A DNA stretch of 64,000 nucleotides, taken from NCBI GenBank assembly GCA_038106145.1, contig JAYODD010000001.1:182557-246556 (forward strand), written 5' to 3'. Positions 1 to 8,749 of the stretch are shown piece after piece. This stretch comes from JBFJKD01 sp038106145. GTDB taxonomy: Bacteria; Pseudomonadota; Gammaproteobacteria; Pseudomonadales; Porticoccaceae. How positions within the stretch are numbered: the first letter of the stretch is position 1; every line of letters starts with the position of its first letter. The translations under genes and the position numbers were made by a program. The notes under the pieces were generated by a model. The model was not told the origin of the DNA. It saw only the letters and a list, made by a program, of their open reading frames with translations, and ran no database searches.

Positions 1-1106
1 AGCACGCGGGGTACGGCGGTCAGCGCGGTGAACAGCGCGAGTTGGGTGGCGGTGTGGTGGCGGCTGGTGGTGCGGGCGATAAAGGCGATAAAGGCTGCGG
101 CACCTAGTCCGACACCGAGATATTCAAAGGCAATCACCAGAGCGAGTAACCACAGCCCGCCGCCGATGTGGGCGAGCAGGGCAAAGCCCAAAATGGAGAC
201 CATCTGCACGGCACCGAACACCCACAGGGCGCGGTTGATGCCGATGTTGATCATCAGCAGGCCGCCCAGGGTGCCGCCGATCAGCATCGGCCACAGGGCG
301 GCGTGCTTTGCGATCCAGCCGATTTCGGAGAGCGAGAAACCCATATCCAGATAAAAGGGTGTGGCCAGCGCGGTGGCCAGATTGTCCCCCAGTTTGTACA
401 GGCACATAAAGCTGAGTATGAGTAAGGCGTGAGATAGCCCGTTGCGCTGAAAAAATTCGTTGAATGGCTCCACCACAGCCGCGCGCAACGACAGTGGCGG
501 TGGGGATGGATGCCGGGGTTCGGCGATGCTCAGGGTGGTTGCGATGGCCACCAGCATCGCGGCGCCAGTAATCACAAAAACCTGTTGCCAGGGCAGGATG
601 TCCGCGAGGATCAGCGCCAGGGAACCTGGTACCAGACCGGCGATGCGATAGGCGTTGACGTGTATGGCATTGCCCAGGCCCAGTTCTCGGTCCGGCAACA
701 GTTCGCGCCGATAGGCGTCGATGACGATGTCCTGACTGGCGCCAAAAAAGGCGATGGTGGCGCACAGCGCAGCAATGGCGCCAAGCTGGGTCTGGGTGTC
801 CAGCTGCGGCAGCAGCGCGACCGCCGCCAGTACAGCGATCTGGGTCGTCAACATCCAGCCGCGGCGCCGACCCAGGAACGGCAGTGGATAGCGTTCCATC
901 AGCGGGGCCCAGAAAAATTTCCAGGTGTAGGGCAGACCGATCAGCGTAAACAGTCCGATTTCCTTGAGCCCCACGCCCTCTGTGCGCAACCACGCGGGCA
1001 CCAGCGAAATCAGAATATAGAGGGGTAGCCCCGATGCGAAACCGGTGAACACGCAGATCAGCATGCGGCGGTTGAGGACGGCAGCTTCAAATTCGCGATA
1101 CGTCAT
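1..1106 (-). CDS. ampG: AmpG-type muropeptide permease, 3' end outside the window
   Basis: Inner-membrane MFS carrier that imports anhydro-muropeptides for cell-wall recycling. Reading the minus strand from the ATG at 1106 gives an open frame to the window edge, about 368 codons. The N-terminus (FTGFASGLPLYILISL) is the typical AmpG first helix. It is followed by GRRRGWM at the cytoplasmic loop after the second helix, and by the diagnostic FFGASQDIVIDAYRREL segment in the fourth to fifth helices. The C-terminal helices lie beyond position 1. It is divergent from fxsA with about 200 bp between them. The family call is firm; substrate is inferred from the family. Confidence 0.88.
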   Translation of the reverse strand, partial: MTYREFEAAVLNRRMLICVFTGFASGLPLYILISLVPAWLRTEGVGLKEIGLFTLIGLPYTWKFFWAPLMERYPLPFLGRRRGWMLTTQIAVLAAVALLPQLDTQTQLGAIAALCATIAFFGASQDIVIDAYRRELLPDRELGLGNAIHVNAYRIAGLVPGSLALILADILPWQQVFVITGAAMLVAIATTLSIAEPRHPSPPPLSLRAAVVEPFNEFFQRNGLSHALLILSFMCLYKLGDNLATALATPFYLDMGFSLSEIGWIAKHAALWPMLIGGTLGGLLMINIGINRALWVFGAVQMVSILGFALLAHIGGGLWLLALVIAFEYLGVGLGAAAFIAFIARTTSRHHTATQLALFTALTAVPRV

Positions 1107-1314
1107 GCGGACCCCTGGATTACGGCAGGTGCTAACAGTAACGAATTGCCCGCGCGGCCACCACCGTTTCCGTAGAGAGAGGCCGGTTGAGTCATTGTTC
1201 TGCCACCTGTAATTGATTGTCCGCGGTCCGGCCCGGGAATTATGGTCCGGGCGGGTTGAAAAGTGGGCGGTACAACCCAATGGTTGGGTACATGGCCCGC
1301 CCCCGAGACCGCCT

Positions 1315-1752
1315 GTGCGTATTTTGTTATTGATTTTTATTGCTGTACCCCTGGCTGAAGTGTGGCTGTTAATGCAGGTATGGAACGCCCTCGGCGGGTG
1401 GTTCACGGTCGGTGCCGTACTGTTAACGGCGGTAATCGGCGTGGCGCTGTTGCGGCGTCAGGGCTTTGCCACGTTAATGCGCGTGCAGGAACGGATGGCG
1501 CGGGGTGAGCTGCCTGCGGGGGAAGTGGTCGAAGGGGTTGTTCTTGCGGTATCGGGTGCTCTGCTGCTGACCCCCGGATTTTTTACCGACACCCTGGGCT
1601 TCGCTGGATTGGTGCCGAGTGTAAGACGCCGGATCGCGGCCCGCGTTCTGAGTCAAGTCCAGGTCATGGGTCGCGCCGGTTTTACCGTTGCTCCTGGCGC
1701 AAACGCCAGGGATGCCGATGTGTTGGAGGGAGAATTTCGCCGCGAGGAGTAG
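1315..1752 (+). CDS. fxsA: FxsA family membrane protein
   Basis: Small integral membrane protein of the FxsA family (named for suppressing F exclusion of phage T7); its molecular role is not well known. The chosen start is the GTG at 1315, which gives the usual N-terminus VRILLLIFIAVPLAEVWLL. The open frame extends 34 codons further upstream to 1213, but that stretch is proline- and arginine-rich and unlike the family. About 145 aa, three to four hydrophobic segments, then GALLLTPGFFTDTLGFAGL, the family signature, and a polar tail. It lies directly upstream of groES, a common gammaproteobacterial neighbourhood. No strong ribosome-binding site is visible before this GTG, so the start is less sure than the family. 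Confidence 0.85.
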   Translation: MRILLLIFIAVPLAEVWLLMQVWNALGGWFTVGAVLLTAVIGVALLRRQGFATLMRVQERMARGELPAGEVVEGVVLAVSGALLLTPGFFTDTLGFAGLVPSVRRRIAARVLSQVQVMGRAGFTVAPGANARDADVLEGEFRREE

Positions 1753-1834
1753 CCGGCATCGTGCCGCTGGCAGTTCTCATTGACCAGCGAACGGGAGGGT
1801 GCTGGCGGGCCGGGATGTTTTTTTGTGGGGTACC

Positions 1835-1862
1835 CTTGTTTTTTATTTTGGTGCCTCCACAT
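1835..1862 (+). promoter_or_regulatory. weak heat-shock (sigma-32-like) promoter candidate for groESL
   Basis: CTTGTTT at 1835-1841 is followed 12 bases later by CCTCCACAT at 1854-1862, loosely resembling the CTTGAA / CCCCATnT elements of RpoH promoters. groESL is usually under RpoH control, so a heat-shock promoter is expected in this gap. The match is imperfect, and the -10-like part overlaps a hairpin arm, so this is tentative. Confidence 0.25.
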
Positions 1863-1889
1863 AGGAGGCAGCTTCGGGTATTTCCCGAA
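1852..1889 (+). repeat. two tandem hairpins in the groES leader
   Basis: TGCCTCC (1852-1858) and GGAGGCA (1864-1870) form a perfect 7-bp stem with a 5-base loop. Two bases later TTCGGG and CCCGAA (1873-1878, 1884-1889) form a perfect 6-bp stem, also with a 5-base loop. They end 38 bases before the groES start codon and upstream of its ribosome-binding site. They could be an RNA structure in the leader or an operator on DNA; there is no T-run, so neither is a terminator. Confidence 0.55.
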
Positions 1890-1927
1890 CGGAAGATTTA
1901 ATAACTTTAGTCAGGTGGAGAGTAGAG

Positions 1928-2224
1928 ATGAAGATTCGTCCCTTAAACGACCGCGTTGTCGTGCGCCGTAATGCCGAGGAAGAGAAAACCGCTGGCGGTA
2001 TTCTGCTTCCCGGATCGGCCAAAGAAAAACCCAATAAAGGTGAAGTTGTGGCGATTGGCGAGGGCCGTTTGCTCAACAACGGCGACCTTCGCCCGTTGAC
2101 CGTTAAGGTTGGTGACAAAGTGATTTTTGGCGGTTATGCCGGCAACAATAACACCATCAAGGACGGTGACGACGAGCTGATCATCATGAGCGAAGGCGAG
2201 ATTTTCGGCGTTCTCGAAGACTAG
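1928..2224 (+). CDS. groES: co-chaperonin GroES
   Basis: The 10-kDa lid of the GroEL chaperonin chamber, acting in the cytoplasm as a heptamer. The 98-aa protein begins MKIRPLNDRVVVRR, carries the mobile loop segment EEKTAGGILLPGSAKEKP (about residues 17-34), and ends with the conserved EGEIFGVLE. GGTGGAG is well placed before the ATG. groEL follows after 96 bp in the same direction, so the two are almost certainly one transcript. Length is normal for the family (96-98 aa). Confidence 0.98.
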   Translation: MKIRPLNDRVVVRRNAEEEKTAGGILLPGSAKEKPNKGEVVAIGEGRLLNNGDLRPLTVKVGDKVIFGGYAGNNNTIKDGDDELIIMSEGEIFGVLED

Positions 2225-2320
2225 TTTCTCGCGGGTCGGGTCTGCGAAGACCAGGTCATCGAAGTCTGTTGACGCAAGTTAATCCATTCAAGAATTTGAG
2301 ACATTAGAAGGAACAAGATC

Positions 2321-3988
2321 ATGGCTGCAAAAGACGTGAAATTTGGCGATAAAGCCCGCCAGCAGATGCTGATAGGCGTCAATGTCCTGGCGGATGCCGT
2401 TAAAATCACCCTTGGCCCCAAAGGGCGCAATGTGGTGCTGGACAAGGCGTTTGGCGCCCCTACGGTCACCAAAGACGGGGTGTCGGTAGCGAAGGAAATT
2501 GAACTGAAGGACAAATTCCAGAATATGGGCGCGCAGATGGTCAAGGAAGTGGCCAGCAAGTCGTCCGATGAAGCGGGTGATGGCACCACGACTGCCACGG
2601 TACTGGCGCAATCCATCGTCAGCGAAGGGTTGAAAGCGGTTGCCGCGGGACTTAATCCGATGGACCTGAAGCGCGGTATCGATAAGGCGGTGGCAGTAGT
2701 TGTCGAAGAAATCGGCAAGATCGCCAAGCCCTGCGCGGATTCCAAAGAAATTGCTCAGGTAGGCACGATTTCCGCTAACAGCGACAGCGCCGTCGGTCAG
2801 ATTATTGCCGAAGCGATGGATAAAGTCGGCAAGGAAGGCGTGATTACCGTGGAAGAGGGTACTGGCCTCGAAAACGAACTGGATATCGTCGAGGGCATGC
2901 AGTTCGATCGCGGTTATCTGTCTCCGTACTTTATCAACAATCAGGAGAGCATGAGCGTTGAGATGGAGTCGCCATACATTCTGTTGGTCGACAAAAAAGT
3001 CTCCAATATCCGCGAAATGTTGCCACTGCTGGAAGCTGTGGCCAAAGCGGGCAAACCGCTGATGATCATCGCAGAAGATGTCGAGGGCGAAGCCCTGGCC
3101 ACGCTGGTGGTTAACAATCTGCGCGGTATTGTTAAGGTTGCCGCCTGTAAGGCGCCGGGCTTCGGCGATCGCCGCAAGGCAATGCTGCAGGACATCGCCA
3201 TTTTGTCTGGCGGTACGGTGATTTCTGAAGAGGTGGGTCTCGATCTGGAAAGTGCGACACTGGAGCACCTCGGCCAGGCCAAGCGCATCAGTATGACCAA
3301 GGAAAACACGACCATCATTGACGGTAGTGGTTCACAGGACGATATCAAAGGTCGGGTTAACCAGATTCGCGCCGAAATTGAAGACACCAGTTCCGATTAC
3401 GACCGGGAAAAATTGCAGGAGCGTTTGGCCAAGTTGGCCGGTGGCGTGGCGGTGATCAAAGTGGGTGCCGCTACCGAAGTCGAGATGAAAGAGAAGAAGG
3501 CCCGCGTCGAGGATGCGCTGCACTCTACCCGTGCCGCGGTTGAAGAAGGCGTGGTCGCCGGTGGTGGTGTGGCCCTGATTCGTGCGCTCAAATCGATTGA
3601 AGGCCTCAAGGGCGACAATAACGATCAGGACGTGGGCATTCGCATCGCGCGCCGTGCGATGGAACAGCCCCTGCGTCAGATTGTTGAAAATGCTGGCCAG
3701 GAAGGCTCGATCATCGCCGAGAATGTCAAAAACGGCAAAGGCAACTACGGTTACAACGCCGCGACTGGCGAGTACGGCGATATGATCGCGATGGGTATTC
3801 TCGATCCGGCCAAGGTAACCCGTACGGCGCTGCAGGGTGCGGCATCTATTGCTGGCCTGATGATCACTACGGAAGCCATGATTTGCGATATCAAGGATGA
3901 AAGCGCTGCCGGTGGCGCGCCCGATATGGGTGGCATGGGCGGTATGGGTGGCATGGGCGGTATGGGTGGCATGGGCGGTATGATGTAA
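2321..3988 (+). CDS. groEL: chaperonin GroEL
   Basis: The 60-kDa chaperonin subunit, which forms a double seven-membered ring that encloses client proteins and uses ATP. The 555-aa protein contains the GDGTTTATVLA ATP-binding segment near residue 86. The tail is a run of Gly-Gly-Met repeats ending in GMM, typical of proteobacterial GroEL. Its start is preceded by AGAAGGAAC. It is the second gene of the groES-groEL operon, closed by a strong terminator 24 bases after the stop codon. Confidence 0.99.
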   Translation: MAAKDVKFGDKARQQMLIGVNVLADAVKITLGPKGRNVVLDKAFGAPTVTKDGVSVAKEIELKDKFQNMGAQMVKEVASKSSDEAGDGTTTATVLAQSIVSEGLKAVAAGLNPMDLKRGIDKAVAVVVEEIGKIAKPCADSKEIAQVGTISANSDSAVGQIIAEAMDKVGKEGVITVEEGTGLENELDIVEGMQFDRGYLSPYFINNQESMSVEMESPYILLVDKKVSNIREMLPLLEAVAKAGKPLMIIAEDVEGEALATLVVNNLRGIVKVAACKAPGFGDRRKAMLQDIAILSGGTVISEEVGLDLESATLEHLGQAKRISMTKENTTIIDGSGSQDDIKGRVNQIRAEIEDTSSDYDREKLQERLAKLAGGVAVIKVGAATEVEMKEKKARVEDALHSTRAAVEEGVVAGGGVALIRALKSIEGLKGDNNDQDVGIRIARRAMEQPLRQIVENAGQEGSIIAENVKNGKGNYGYNAATGEYGDMIAMGILDPAKVTRTALQGAASIAGLMITTEAMICDIKDESAAGGAPDMGGMGGMGGMGGMGGMGGMM

Positions 3989-4011
3989 CCCGAGCATCTG
4001 TGCAGCTAGGG

Positions 4012-4040
4012 AAAAGCCCCGCGTAAGCGGGGCTTTTTTT
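4012..4040 (+). terminator. Rho-independent terminator of groESL
   Basis: AGCCCCGC and GCGGGGCT form a perfect 8-bp stem with a GTAA tetraloop, followed by a run of eight T. The stem is preceded by a run of A, so it may also work from the other strand. It lies just downstream of groEL. Confidence 0.93.
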
Positions 4041-4250
4041 TGTGGTTAAGAGTCGCGAGCGGTGGCCAATGCTCCGGTTGGAGGCAGGGAAAATCGTTAT
4101 TTCCACGAACCCATTTAATGATTATTCACTAGTGGTTTTTTTACGTTGCGTTTAAGACTAGAATAAAGGGCTGCGACGGGTTTGCCACGCCGCTATTCCG
4201 GTGCGGCCAGGCAACGGTAAAATCAACCAATAATACACAGGGTGAATACG

Positions 4251-4907
4251 ATGGATAATTTTCTTTCGATGGGCTATCTGGATTTCTTGTTTCGCTGGGG
4301 ACATTTACTGTTTGGTATTACCTGGATAGGGATGCTGTATTACTTCAACTTTGTTCAGGGCGCCTACTTTAAGGAAGCTGGCCCGGAGGCCCTGAGCGAC
4401 GCCAAAGCCAAGCTTGCCCCCCGCGCTCTGTGGTGGTTCCGTTGGGGCGCCATGTTTACTTTTCTGACCGGCCTGGTGCTGCTGATGGGTGTACAGGGCG
4501 GCAAGGTGATGAACGACTACATCGTCGTTGGCGCGACGCTGGGTACACTGATGTTTCTCAATGTCTGGCTGGTGATCTGGCCCGCCCAGCAAATCGCACT
4601 GGGGATGAAGGCGGGCGACGCGCCGGCCGCTGGCGCCAAGGCGCTGCTGGCCTCGCGCACCAATACCCTGTTTTCAGCACCCATGGCGTATTGCATGCTG
4701 GCTTCGCCCCATGTTGGTTACGGCGCTGATCACCTGCTCAGCGCCAACGGTGGTGGGCTTGGCCTGTATGCCGCGCTGGCGGTGGTGGCGGCCCTTGAGG
4801 TCAACGGATTAATGGGTAAACAGGGCCCCTTGACCACCGTCAAGGGCGTGATCCACAGCAGCATCGGATTGACCGTGGTGGTGGTCGCTCTGCTGGTGTT
4901 TTTGTGA
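4251..4907 (+). CDS. urate-oxidase-N (PuuD N-terminal) type membrane protein
   Basis: About 218 aa with roughly seven hydrophobic segments and no soluble domain. The opening FLFRWGHLLFGITWIGMLYYFNF, WWFRWGAMFTFLTG in the second segment, and WLVIWPAQQ match the membrane portion of PuuD-type urate hydroxylases (Urate_ox_N family). Full PuuD proteins also carry a cytochrome c domain of about 150 residues, which is absent here, so urate oxidation should not be assumed. The ATG at 4251 is preferred over the GTG at 4242 because CAGGGTG is well spaced before it. It stands alone between two terminators. Confidence 0.72.
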   Translation: MDNFLSMGYLDFLFRWGHLLFGITWIGMLYYFNFVQGAYFKEAGPEALSDAKAKLAPRALWWFRWGAMFTFLTGLVLLMGVQGGKVMNDYIVVGATLGTLMFLNVWLVIWPAQQIALGMKAGDAPAAGAKALLASRTNTLFSAPMAYCMLASPHVGYGADHLLSANGGGLGLYAALAVVAALEVNGLMGKQGPLTTVKGVIHSSIGLTVVVVALLVFL

Positions 4908-4940
4908 CACAACGGGCGTAACAGCCCGCCCTGGCAGTTA

Positions 4941-4969
4941 AAAAAACCGGCGGTACCGCCGGTTTTTTT
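4941..4969 (+). terminator. bidirectional Rho-independent terminator
   Basis: A palindrome centred on GGTACC with CCGGCGG/CCGCCGG arms, flanked by six A on one side and seven T on the other. It ends the transcript of the Urate_ox_N-type gene. Confidence 0.9.
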
Positions 4970-4997
4970 GTCGGTCAAATTTGGCTCAGTGTATAAT
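4968..4997 (+). promoter_or_regulatory. sigma-70 promoter candidate for the coiled-coil protein
   Basis: TTGTCG (4968-4973) and a perfect TATAAT (4992-4997) are separated by 18 bases. They lie 33 bases before the ATG at 5030 and overlap the T-run of the preceding terminator. The -10 is strong and the -35 matches three of six. Confidence 0.5.
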
Positions 4998-5029
4998 TGC
5001 GCACCCCACACAGTCAGGAACAGTTGACA

Positions 5030-5788
5030 ATGAGTGCTAAAGGATCAAGTCGCAGCGGGCCGTTCGTGGCCGAGCGCGAAGACCGGCTGGATACAATTGA
5101 AAAGCTGGATGAAAAACCCGATTACCAGCGGCGCGCTGGCCGGGGCGAGGACTCTTCGGCCAAGGGTGGCGGCGGAACTGGTGGCGGCGCGAAATTACTG
5201 ATAACGGTATTGCTGCTGGCCCTGCTTGGCCTCGGTTGGTTTGCGTGGCAGCAGAGTAAGGAGCAGGCGGCGCTGAGCGCGCGTTTTGATGAATTGGCCG
5301 CCAAAATCGAGTTCACCGACGAATCGTTGAATCAGTCTGGAACGGCCCTGTCCGTACAGTTAAAGGCGCAAGCGGAGCAACTGGAAAAACACTGGTCGGA
5401 AATCAAAAAATTGTGGGTGGTGGCCAACGAGCGCAACCGGCAGGCAATCAGCGAGTTACAGGCGACCACCGAAAAACAGGGGCAGGCCGCCAAAAAACTC
5501 GAGCAATCCATTGCCGCACAGAAGGTGAAGGTGGATCAGGCCCTGGCTAAAGTGAGCGACGTCAGTTCCGGATCCCTGGCGCTTACCGCACAACTGGAGG
5601 AGTTACAAAATCGCCTGCAGGCGGGGCTTAACAAAATTGTGGCGCTGGAAAAATCCAGCCAACAATTGCAAACCACCTTGCAAACTCGGGTGGCTAACAA
5701 TGAGGAGGCGATCCGCGCCATTGATGCATTTCGCCGCCAGACCAACCAGCAACTGGAGGAACTTCGTCGCAGCATGGCGACGCAGTGA
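5030..5788 (+). CDS. single-pass membrane protein with periplasmic coiled coil, function unknown
   Basis: The 252-aa protein has a polar, charged, glycine-rich N-terminus (about 1-53), one transmembrane helix (KLLITVLLLALLGLGWFAW, about 55-73) and then a long Gln/Glu/Ala/Leu-rich stretch to the end that reads as coiled coil. This topology implies a short cytoplasmic head and a periplasmic rod. The ATG at 5030 is chosen because CAGGAA precedes it; an upstream in-frame extension to 4997 would begin inside the promoter. No catalytic motif is visible. It lies upstream of fumarase in the same direction, with 161 bp between. I do not recognise a named family. Confidence 0.72.
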   Translation: MSAKGSSRSGPFVAEREDRLDTIEKLDEKPDYQRRAGRGEDSSAKGGGGTGGGAKLLITVLLLALLGLGWFAWQQSKEQAALSARFDELAAKIEFTDESLNQSGTALSVQLKAQAEQLEKHWSEIKKLWVVANERNRQAISELQATTEKQGQAAKKLEQSIAAQKVKVDQALAKVSDVSSGSLALTAQLEELQNRLQAGLNKIVALEKSSQQLQTTLQTRVANNEEAIRAIDAFRRQTNQQLEELRRSMATQ

Positions 5789-5949
5789 CTCACCGGCGCC
5801 CGCTGACCCCGTTGGGGAGGTGGTGTGCCGGGCCCGCGAAACGTGGCAAATCCTGGCGGTTCGATCCAGGTCCAGCGTATCCGCCAACAGGATCCGCCCA
5901 CAACCTTTATCCTTAGTATTAAACCCTGGTGATCACACGGGACCCGAAT

Positions 5950-7491
5950 ATGACTATTATTCGTCAGGACGATTTAACCGCCAGCATAGCCGATGCTCTG
6001 CAATTCATTTCTTATTACCACCCGGTGGATTTTATTAAGGCCGTGCACGACGCGTACCTGCGGGAGGAGTCACCTGCCGCGCGGGACGCGCTGGCGCAGA
6101 TTCTGGTGAACTCCAGAATGTGCGCTCTCGGCCATCGGCCCCTATGTCAGGACACGGGCATTGTTACGATTTTTGTGAAGATTGGTATGCAGGTGCAATG
6201 GCAGGGCGATGGTGCCCTCTGCGACGCGATCAACGCGGGTGTGCGCGAGGCCTATCAGCACCCCGATAACGTTCTGCGCGCGTCAATTCTTGCCGATCCG
6301 GATGGCGCGCGCCGCAACACTGGAGACAATACGCCTGCGGTAATTCACTACGATATGGTGCCCGGCGCCACCGTCGAGGTACATGTTGCCGCCAAGGGCG
6401 GCGGTTCAGAGGCCAAGGCCAAGTTTGCCATGCTCAACCCGTCCGATTCCGTGGTCGACTGGGTACTGGAACAGGTGCCCAAAATGGGGGCTGGCTGGTG
6501 TCCGCCGGGCATGCTGGGGATTGGCATCGGCGGTACGGCGGAAAAGGCCATGTTGCTGGCCAAAGAAGCGTTGCTCGATCCGATTGATATACAGCATTTG
6601 CAGGCTCGTGGTGCCGCTGATCGAGCGGAGCAGCTGCGACTGGAATTATTCGACAAGGTGAACGGGTTGGGTATTGGCGCCCAGGGTTTGGGTGGTCTGA
6701 CTACGGTACTCGATGTCAAAGTGAAGGATTTTCCCACCCATGCGGCCAATAAAGCGGTGGCCATAATACCCAATTGCGCCGCTACGCGACATATGCATTT
6801 TACCCTGGACGGTAGCGGCCGGGCGCAGTTCACGCCGCCGGATCTGGCGGACTGGCCAGATATTGCCTGGGAAGTGGGTGGCAGCGTGCGCCGCGTCAAT
6901 CTCAACCACATTACGCAGGCGGATATTCAGGACTGGCGGGCGGGTGAAACGATACTGTTAAGCGGTAAGTTGCTGACCGGACGGGATGCGGCCCACAAGA
7001 AGATGGTGGATCTGCTGGCGGCCGGTGAACCCCTGCCGGTGGATTTGCGCAACCGGTTAATTTACTACGTGGGTCCGGTCGACCCGGTGCGCGACGAAGT
7101 GGTCGGCCCCGCCGGACCCACCACCGCCACCCGAATGGACAAATTCACGCGCACCCTGCTGGAGCGCACCGGTTTGATTGGTATGGTGGGTAAAGCGGAG
7201 CGCGGCGCGGTGGCGATTGACGCCATTCGCGACCATAAAGCGGTTTATCTGATGGCAGTGGGCGGTGCGGCTTACCTGGTGTCAAAAGCGATTGTGGCGG
7301 CGCGGGTTGTGGCTTTCCCCGAGTTGGGCATGGAGGCGATCTACGAATTTGAGGTGCGGGATATGCCGGTGACCGTCGCCGTGGATAGTACCGGCGAAGC
7401 GGTGCATCGCTCCGGCCCAGCCCATTGGCAGGCCGTTATTGAGGAACGTCGGCTCAGCTTGGGAGAGACGACTGTGGCTCCACCGCAATGA
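5950..7491 (+). CDS. fumA: class I fumarate hydratase (iron-sulfur)
   Basis: Interconverts fumarate and malate in the TCA cycle using a [4Fe-4S] cluster. The 513-aa protein has both halves of the class I enzyme. The three likely cluster cysteines are C66 (RPLCQDTG), C184 (GWCPPGMLGIGIGG) and C276 (PNCAATRH), with spacing close to that of E. coli FumA. The C-terminal beta domain includes SGKLLTGRDAAHKK and GPTTATRMD. The ATG at 5950 is preferred to the upstream GTG at 5929 because the family usually begins near this point; GGGAC gives weak ribosome-binding support. The symbol follows E. coli; fumA and fumB cannot be told apart from sequence alone. Confidence 0.93.
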   Translation: MTIIRQDDLTASIADALQFISYYHPVDFIKAVHDAYLREESPAARDALAQILVNSRMCALGHRPLCQDTGIVTIFVKIGMQVQWQGDGALCDAINAGVREAYQHPDNVLRASILADPDGARRNTGDNTPAVIHYDMVPGATVEVHVAAKGGGSEAKAKFAMLNPSDSVVDWVLEQVPKMGAGWCPPGMLGIGIGGTAEKAMLLAKEALLDPIDIQHLQARGAADRAEQLRLELFDKVNGLGIGAQGLGGLTTVLDVKVKDFPTHAANKAVAIIPNCAATRHMHFTLDGSGRAQFTPPDLADWPDIAWEVGGSVRRVNLNHITQADIQDWRAGETILLSGKLLTGRDAAHKKMVDLLAAGEPLPVDLRNRLIYYVGPVDPVRDEVVGPAGPTTATRMDKFTRTLLERTGLIGMVGKAERGAVAIDAIRDHKAVYLMAVGGAAYLVSKAIVAARVVAFPELGMEAIYEFEVRDMPVTVAVDSTGEAVHRSGPAHWQAVIEERRLSLGETTVAPPQ

Positions 7492-7572
7492 AAGTTGCGG
7501 TTCCCGGCGGAGCTGAAACGGTGGTAATTCGGCTCTGATTGTGTGCTAAACTCCCCAAGTGTGAAATTTCTC

Positions 7573-7601
7573 TTGACTCGTGCTAATTTGGGTATTATAC
7601 A
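7573..7601 (+). promoter_or_regulatory. sigma-70 promoter for the OmpA-family gene
   Basis: TTGACT (7573-7578) and TATACA (7596-7601) are separated by 17 bases. This gives a leader of roughly 100 nt before the ATG at 7706, which is usual for abundant porin messages. Confidence 0.55.
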
Positions 7602-7705
7602 GGCGGCCGCAAATCTGCGGGGCCAGGGGATTGGGTCACGCAGGGTGCGTTACCAGGTATACACAGGCACAGGTTTTAACATTGCTTAACCAAGAGGGGA
7701 AAAAG

Positions 7706-8656
7706 ATGCGCAACAAAATGATTGGAATGATAGGCGCGTCGCTGCTTGCTACCACGCTCACGGCAGGCGCTAACGAAGGCTTGTACATGGGGCCTTCTAT
7801 CACGGGTTACTACCTCGATAGCGATCGCGTTTTCAGCGGGCACCACGATGCAGTGGTTGGCGGTATTAATCTGGGTTACCGTTTCTCCAACGACTGGGCC
7901 CTGGAGTTTGGCGTGGGTCGTGAAGTGTCCGGTGACGATATGGACGTTGCCAAACTTGACTACATACGCTGGTTTGGTGATGACACCTCGAGCTGGAGAC
8001 CTTACTTCGTGTTGGGTGTTTCCTATTTTGATCTCGATGAAGACCCTAACCTGCGCAATGACGAGCAACATACTCATCAGGCCGCGGTAGGCCTTGGTCT
8101 GTCAAAAATGCTTAGTGATCACTGGGAATTTCGCTCTGATGTGCGCGTACTGCACAAAATTCGCGAAGGTCAAAAGGGCGTTAACGACGGTGCGCTGAAT
8201 CTGGCCATTAACTACTATTTCAACCCGCCGGCACCGGTGGTAGCTGCTCCGGCGCCGGCTCCGGCCCCTGCTCCGGTTGCCGAACCGGAAGTTCGCACCA
8301 TTACCGTACGCCTGAACGTGGAATTTGAGTTCGACAAGGCTGTGGTGCGTGCGATCTACGGCGACGAGTTGCAGGCAATTGCCAATGCCATGAAGGTGCA
8401 TGACGATATCGAGCTGGTTCTGGAGGGGCATACCGACTCGCGCGGTTCCGACCAGTACAACCAGGGTCTGTCAGACCGTCGTGCAGCAGCGGTAAAAGCG
8501 AAGCTGGTTGAAATGTACGGTATCGCTGCGAACCGGATCTCGACCGTTGGTTATGGTGAGAGCCGTCCTATCGCCGATAACAACACCGACGAGGGCCGTG
8601 CCCGTAACCGTCGCGTGATCGGTGAGCTGACCTATACCGAAGTGGTCTCTGACTAA
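7706..8656 (+). CDS. OmpA family outer-membrane protein
   Basis: Outer-membrane beta-barrel tethered to peptidoglycan. The 316-aa protein starts with a signal peptide (MRNKMIGMIGASLLATTLTAGA). A barrel domain of alternating aromatic strands follows (about 22-170), then a flexible Pro/Ala hinge (about 175-195). The C-terminal OmpA domain contains LEGHTDSRGSDQYNQGLSDR and GYGESRPIADN, the peptidoglycan-binding signature. GAGGGGA before the ATG at 7706 fixes the start; the open frame reaches back to 7580. The gene has its own promoter and terminator, so it is monocistronic. Closest type is the OprF/OmpA class; a specific orthologue is not claimed. Confidence 0.92.
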   Translation: MRNKMIGMIGASLLATTLTAGANEGLYMGPSITGYYLDSDRVFSGHHDAVVGGINLGYRFSNDWALEFGVGREVSGDDMDVAKLDYIRWFGDDTSSWRPYFVLGVSYFDLDEDPNLRNDEQHTHQAAVGLGLSKMLSDHWEFRSDVRVLHKIREGQKGVNDGALNLAINYYFNPPAPVVAAPAPAPAPAPVAEPEVRTITVRLNVEFEFDKAVVRAIYGDELQAIANAMKVHDDIELVLEGHTDSRGSDQYNQGLSDRRAAAVKAKLVEMYGIAANRISTVGYGESRPIADNNTDEGRARNRRVIGELTYTEVVSD

Positions 8657-8673
8657 GCGGTATGTGAAGTAAA

Positions 8674-8700
8674 ACGGCACCATTCGGTGCCGTTTTTTTT
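8674..8700 (+). terminator. Rho-independent terminator of the ompA-like gene
   Basis: ACGGCACC and GGTGCCGT form a perfect 8-bp stem around ATTC, followed by T8, 17 bases after the stop codon. Confidence 0.93.
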
Positions 8701-8749
8701 GCCCGGAGATAAATAATTCAGTAGCGTCACAACACTCCCGGGGGAAACG

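Noticed and set aside
124..993. Long minus-strand open frame overlapping ampG
   Set aside because: Arg/His/Gly-rich translation in another frame of a clear AmpG coding region; a GC-rich shadow.
2288..3268. 326-codon minus-strand frame over groEL
   Set aside because: Antisense shadow of groEL; no family resemblance.
3906..3985. GGCATGGGC-type tandem repeats at the groEL 3' end
   Set aside because: They encode the normal Gly-Gly-Met tail of GroEL, not a repeat element.
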